From: Streptomyces scabiei 87.22
GTDB taxonomy: Bacteria > Actinomycetota > Actinomycetes > Streptomycetales > Streptomycetaceae
Length of the DNA stretch: 64,000 bases
Direction of reading: 5' to 3'
Assembly (NCBI RefSeq): GCF_000091305.1
Contig: NC_013929.1
Location: 8,742,001-8,806,000 of the forward strand
Shown here: in pieces, positions 60,160 through 64,000 of the stretch
How positions within the stretch are numbered: the first letter of the stretch is position 1
Layout of the letters: each line of letters begins with the position of its first letter
The notes under the pieces: model-generated
The model's input: only the letters and a program-made list of their open reading frames with translations
What the model was told of the DNA's origin: nothing
Databases searched by the model: none
Position numbers and translations under genes: made by a program

Positions 60160-63006
60160 ATGTCCGAAGTGACACGCAGACGGTTCCTCGCCGCCGGGGC
60201 GGCGGCTGGAGCGGCGGTCGTGCCGGGTGGATGGACGGCCGTCGCCAGGGCCGGCTCGGCCGCGCCGCCGGAAGTCCGGGCCGCCGACGATCTCGCCCTG
60301 TGGTACGACAAGCCGGCCGGCGCGGACTGGCTGCGGGCACTGCCGATCGGCAACGGACGCCTCGGCGCGATGGTGTTCGGCAACGTCGACACCGAACGGC
60401 TGCAGCTCAACGAGGACACCGTCTGGGCCGGCGGTCCGTACGACTCCGCCAACACGCGCGGCGCGGCCAACATCGCGGAGATCCGGCGACGGGTGTTCGC
60501 GGATCAGTGGGGGCCGGCGCAGGACCTGATCAATCAGACGATGCTGGGCAGCCCGGCGGGCCAACTGGCCTACCAGCCGGTCGGAAACCTTCTGCTCTCC
60601 TTCGGCAGCGCCACCGGTGCGTCCCAGTACAAGCGGACGCTCGACCTCACCACCGCCACGGCCCTCACGACCTACGCGCTGAACGGCGTGCGGTACCAGC
60701 GCGAGGTCTTCGTCGGCGCACGTGACCAGGTGATCGTGGTCCGGCTGACGGCCGACCGGGCCAACGCCATCACCTGCAGCGCCACGTTCGACAGCCCCCA
60801 ACGGACCACGCTGTCCAGTCCCGACGGGGCCACGATCGCCCTCGACGGCACTTCCGGCACGATGGAGGGCATCACCGGGCGGGTCCGGTTCCTCGCCCTG
60901 GCCCACGCCGCCGCGACGGGGGGCACGGTCAGCAGCTCGGGCGGCACACTGCGGGTCTCCGGCGCCACCAGCGTGACGGTGCTGGTGTCGATCGGCTCCA
61001 GCTACGTCGACTTCCGCAACACCGACGGCGACCACCGAGGGATCGCACGGAGACACCTCGACGCTGCCCGCGACATCGACATCGACGCACTACGCAGCCG
61101 GCATCGCACCGACCACCAGGCGCTGTTCGACCGGGTGTCGATCGATCTGGGACGTACGACGGCGGCCGACCAGCCGACCGACGTACGGATCGCACAGCAC
61201 GCGCAGGTGAGCGACCCCCAGTTCGCCGCTCTGCTGTTCCAGTTCGGCCGGTATCTGCTCATCTCGTCCTCGCGGCCGGGGACCCAGCCGGCGAACCTGC
61301 AGGGCATCTGGAACGACCAGATGGCCCCGTCCTGGGACTCGAAGTTCACCATCAACGCCAATCTGCCGATGAACTACTGGCCCGCCGACACGACGAACCT
61401 GTCCGAATGTCTGCTCCCGGTCTTCGACATGATCGACGACCTGACCGTGACCGGCGCCCGGGTGGCCAGGGCGCAGTACGGCGCCGGTGGCTGGGTGACC
61501 CATCACAACACCGACGCGTGGCGCGGCGCCTCGGTCGTCGACGGAGCGCAGTGGGGGATGTGGCAGACCGGCGGCGCATGGCTGGCCACCCTGATCTGGG
61601 ACCACTACCTGTTCACCGGTGACACCGACTTCCTCCGCTCGAACTACCCGGCGCTGAAGGGCGCCGCCCAGTTCTTCCTCGACACCCTGGTCGCCCACCC
61701 GACGCTCGGACACCTGGTCACCAACCCGTCGAACTCCCCGGAGCTCCCTCACCACACGAACGCCACCGTCTGCGCGGGGCCGACCATGGACAACCAGATC
61801 CTGCGCGACCTCTTCACCAGCGTCGCCCGCGCCGGCGAAACCCTCGGCGTGGACGCCGGCTTCCGCGCCCAGGCACTGGCGGCCCGGGACCGGCTGGCCC
61901 CGACACGGGTCGGCTCCCGGGGCAACGTCCAGGAGTGGCTGGCCGACTGGGTGGAGACCGAGCGGAACCACCGGCACGTCTCCCACCTGTACGGTCTGCA
62001 TCCGAGCAACCAGATCACCAAGCGCGGGACACCCCAGTTGCACGAGGCCGCACGGCGGACGCTGGAACTGCGCGGAGACGACGGGACGGGCTGGTCGCTC
62101 GCGTGGAAGATCAATTTCTGGGCGCGGCTGGAGGACGGCGCCCGGGCCCACAAACTGCTCCGGGACCTGGTGCGCACGGACCGGCTCGCGCCCAACATGT
62201 TCGACCTGCACCCACCGTTCCAGATCGACGGCAACTTCGGCGCCACCTCGGGCATCGCGGAGATGCTGCTGCACAGCCACAACGGCGAACTGCACGTGCT
62301 GCCGGCGCTGCCTGCCGCCTGGCCCACCGGGCGCGTGAGCGGACTGCGCGGCCGCGGCGGGTACACCGTCGGCGCCGAGTGGAGCGGCGGCCGGATCGAG
62401 TGCGTCGTCACACCCGACCGAACCGGTGCCGTCCGGGTGCGCAGCCGGATCTTCGCCGGCGACTTCACGCTGCGGGACGAGGCGAGCGGCGACCCGGTCC
62501 AGCCGAAGCGGCTGGAGACCGATCTGATCGAGTTCGCCGGCCGGGCCGGCAGGACCTACCGCGCGTCCGCGGTCAGGTCGGGGCCGGTGGAGGCCGGCGT
62601 GGCGTACCGGCTGGTGGCCCAGCACAGCGGCAAGGCCGCCGACGTCAACGGCGCGTCCGCCGGCGCGGCTCTGATCCAGTGGCAGACCGCCGCCGGCCGC
62701 AACCAGCAGTTCGAGTTCCTGCCCTCCGACGGCGATCACTACAAGATCCGGGTTCGGCCGAGCGGTCTGGTCCTGCACGTCGCCGACAGCAGCAGCGGCG
62801 CCGACATCACCCAGCAGGCGGACACCGACGCCGCCGACCGGCAGTGGCGGATCGTCGACCACGGCGGTGGCGTGATCAGCCTGGTCAACCGGCAGAGCGG
62901 CCTCGCCCTCGACGTGTGGCAGGCGTCCACCGCCGACGGGGCCCGCATCTCCCAGTGGACGGCCACCGGGAGCCCCAACCAGCGCTTCCAGCTCCACCGC
63001 GTCTAG
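60160..63006 (+). CDS. Tat-exported GH95 family glycosidase (alpha-L-fucosidase-like) with CBM13
   Basis: A 948-residue protein with a Tat signal (VTRRRFLAAGAAAG). The GH95 N-terminal sandwich has ALWYDKPAGADWLRALPIGNG, RLGAMVFGNVDTERLQLNED and TVWAGGPYD. The catalytic barrel contains SRPGTQPANLQGIWNDQMAP and NANLPMNYWPA, the likely acid Glu in NVQEWLADWVE, HVSHLYGLHP and GDDGTGWSLAWKINFWARL with the acidic residue of the active site. A CBM13-like trefoil spans about 808-948 (LVAQHSGKAADV, RQSGLALDV). Family members cleave alpha-1,2-L-fucosyl or alpha-L-galactosyl ends, for example of xyloglucan. The enolase-superfamily gene upstream could then handle fuconate-type acids, though this link is only suggestive. 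Confidence 0.9.
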   Translation: MSEVTRRRFLAAGAAAGAAVVPGGWTAVARAGSAAPPEVRAADDLALWYDKPAGADWLRALPIGNGRLGAMVFGNVDTERLQLNEDTVWAGGPYDSANTRGAANIAEIRRRVFADQWGPAQDLINQTMLGSPAGQLAYQPVGNLLLSFGSATGASQYKRTLDLTTATALTTYALNGVRYQREVFVGARDQVIVVRLTADRANAITCSATFDSPQRTTLSSPDGATIALDGTSGTMEGITGRVRFLALAHAAATGGTVSSSGGTLRVSGATSVTVLVSIGSSYVDFRNTDGDHRGIARRHLDAARDIDIDALRSRHRTDHQALFDRVSIDLGRTTAADQPTDVRIAQHAQVSDPQFAALLFQFGRYLLISSSRPGTQPANLQGIWNDQMAPSWDSKFTINANLPMNYWPADTTNLSECLLPVFDMIDDLTVTGARVARAQYGAGGWVTHHNTDAWRGASVVDGAQWGMWQTGGAWLATLIWDHYLFTGDTDFLRSNYPALKGAAQFFLDTLVAHPTLGHLVTNPSNSPELPHHTNATVCAGPTMDNQILRDLFTSVARAGETLGVDAGFRAQALAARDRLAPTRVGSRGNVQEWLADWVETERNHRHVSHLYGLHPSNQITKRGTPQLHEAARRTLELRGDDGTGWSLAWKINFWARLEDGARAHKLLRDLVRTDRLAPNMFDLHPPFQIDGNFGATSGIAEMLLHSHNGELHVLPALPAAWPTGRVSGLRGRGGYTVGAEWSGGRIECVVTPDRTGAVRVRSRIFAGDFTLRDEASGDPVQPKRLETDLIEFAGRAGRTYRASAVRSGPVEAGVAYRLVAQHSGKAADVNGASAGAALIQWQTAAGRNQQFEFLPSDGDHYKIRVRPSGLVLHVADSSSGADITQQADTDAADRQWRIVDHGGGVISLVNRQSGLALDVWQASTADGARISQWTATGSPNQRFQLHRV

Positions 63007-63076
63007 ACGCGAGCACGATTGGACAGGTCAGCTGGACCGGCGCCCCGCCCCGGTCCTGCCGGCCCTTCGGTAATCG

Positions 63077-63109
63077 CAGTCGCCTCGGGGGAGGCGGCTC
63101 CGGCGACTG
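63077..63109. terminator. Weak hairpin between convergent genes
   Basis: Arms CAGTCGCC and GGCGACTG with a long loop, overlapping a compact stem CGCCTC-GGGG-GAGGCG at 63081-63096. It lies between the GH95 gene and the convergent nitroreductase-like gene. Confidence 0.45.
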
Positions 63110-63123
63110 TCCGGGGCCCGGGG

Positions 63124-64000
63124 CTATCGGGCCCACCGGACGGAGTCCTCGATCCGGCAGCGCGCGCCCTGGTGGGGCGGCGTGGTCGTGGCCCGTCCAG
63201 TGCGCAGGACCGCCAGGACCTCGTTGTCCCCGTCGGGGCCGAATCCGGCCATCGGGCGACCCAACTCGCCGCCCAGCGGCTGGGCGGCATATCCGGCCTC
63301 GGTCAGTGCGAGCCAGATGTGCATCAGCGTGGCTCCCGCTTCGAGGCGGTCGGCGACGGTCCGGCGCGGACCGCGCAGGACGAGCACGGCCCCGCAGTCG
63401 CGCAGCCTCCGTGCCCGGACGCCGGCCGTCGCCGAGGCCAGTGGGCGGACCAGCGCCCGCGGTAGCGCCTCGCTGTCGACGGCGCGGGCGAGCACGCCGG
63501 TCGCGCCCGAGCGGTCGAGGAGGTCGCGCGGCTCCCCGAAGGAACGGCGGCCGCTGTCGTTCCGTGCGCGTTCCCGCAGCCAGGCCCGGAGTTGACCGTC
63601 CGACGCCGGATCGGCGGCCATGGCCGAGTCGAGCTCGGTCCGGGCGAGCCGGGCCAGGGCGGTGGGGCCGGTCACCGTCTCCAGGGCGAGGTTCCGCTCG
63701 GCGCTCAGCAACTCGATCCGCTTGGCCGTCGCCGTGTCGAGAGGGGTGCGCAGCAGGCCCTCCCGGTGGGTGGAGCGCAGGCCGAGCGCGCCCTGCCGGA
63801 CCAGGACGTCGTCGCGGAGACGGTCGCAGTGGAACCGGCCGGCGAACGCGGGCGTCCCGTCCTCGTCGGCCGGCTGATCCGACGCGGTCGAGGTCTCCCA
63901 CTCGCCGTGCGCCAGGTAGGCCATGGATCCCAGAGCGCAGCCGAGGCTCTCCGCCCAGCCCAGCGGGTCCTGGACGGCGGCGGGCCAGCGCCGCGGGTCG
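63124..64000 (-). CDS. Nitroreductase family protein (5' end outside window)
   Basis: Reading on the minus strand, the frame stays open past the ATG at 63924 to the window edge and encodes protein-like sequence (RRWPAAVQDPLGWAESLGCA), so the true start is outside. Within the window there are two Acg/nitroreductase-like halves. The first has RFHCDRLRDDVLVRQGALGL, LDTATAKRIELLSAERNLAL and QLRAWLRERARND; the second has RLRDCGAVLVLRG, RTVADRLEAGATLMHIWLAL and TEAGYAAQPLGGEL. These fit FMN-dependent oxidoreductases of the actinobacterial Acg type or the related dehydrogenase domains of peptide cyclisation systems. Partners are outside the window. Confidence 0.7.
   Translation of the reverse strand, partial: DPRRWPAAVQDPLGWAESLGCALGSMAYLAHGEWETSTASDQPADEDGTPAFAGRFHCDRLRDDVLVRQGALGLRSTHREGLLRTPLDTATAKRIELLSAERNLALETVTGPTALARLARTELDSAMAADPASDGQLRAWLRERARNDSGRRSFGEPRDLLDRSGATGVLARAVDSEALPRALVRPLASATAGVRARRLRDCGAVLVLRGPRRTVADRLEAGATLMHIWLALTEAGYAAQPLGGELGRPMAGFGPDGDNEVLAVLRTGRATTTPPHQGARCRIEDSVRWAR

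Noticed and set aside
61090..62997. A 635-codon minus-strand frame
   Set aside because: It is antisense to the GH95 gene, whose motifs are continuous in the plus frame.

Overview
This is a window of about 72% GC (judged by eye) from a Streptomyces-like actinomycete chromosome. The evidence is a complete conservon (cvnABCD plus P450), a DUF6243 protein, GTG/TTG-rich starts, Tat and Sec exported carbohydrate enzymes carrying CBM13/ricin modules, and a CUT1 sugar importer with no ATPase of its own, as expected where a shared MsiK serves many importers. I saw no rRNA, tRNA, CRISPR array or insertion sequence.

Layout. 1-4.2 kb: the end of a sugar-binding lipoprotein gene, a PAS-SpoIIE phosphatase and a Tat-exported cytokinin-dehydrogenase-like flavoprotein. 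4.7-8.7 kb: a conservon whose P450 lacks the K-helix ExxR motif, as in the CYP157 family. 9.0-12.2 kb: an indole cassette with a tryptophan prenyltransferase in frame with a tryptophanase, then a blasticidin-S-deaminase-like gene. 12.2-17.1 kb: an arabinoxylan set (GH62, GH10, CE1-like esterase), each gene with CBM13, the first two divergent across a region with related GAA/TTC palindromes. 17.2-31.3 kb: mostly housekeeping or catabolic genes: metallophosphoesterase, DUF6243, a PucR regulator divergent from a translationally coupled gabT / FAD-FeS dehydrogenase / gabD / cupin operon, an epimerase-like protein, an acyl-CoA ligase and a methyltransferase.

31.6-51.5 kb is a large secreted carbohydrate locus. 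It has three multidomain proteins built from ThuA, soluble glucose/sorbosone dehydrogenase (GSDH), DUF1080, PKD, CBM6 and CBM13 parts. With them are a second CE1-like esterase, a GH54 arabinofuranosidase, a ribose-type ABC importer with two permeases, a ketose 3-epimerase and a beta-helix protein. My reading is extracellular debranching and oxidation of plant polysaccharide sugars, uptake of the products, and epimerisation inside the cell; the oxidation step is inference.

51.6-63.0 kb is a second sugar locus: a FadR-type regulator divergent from a CUT1 importer (binding protein and two permeases), an enolase-superfamily protein lacking the usual His-Asp dyad, an ECF sigma factor with a C-terminal zinc-finger-like segment, a GH5 and a GH95 enzyme. 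The window ends inside a nitroreductase-like gene.

The clearest genome-evolution signal is movement of CBM13 modules. One pair is nearly identical in inverted orientation about 12 kb apart, and another forms a direct repeat in adjacent genes.
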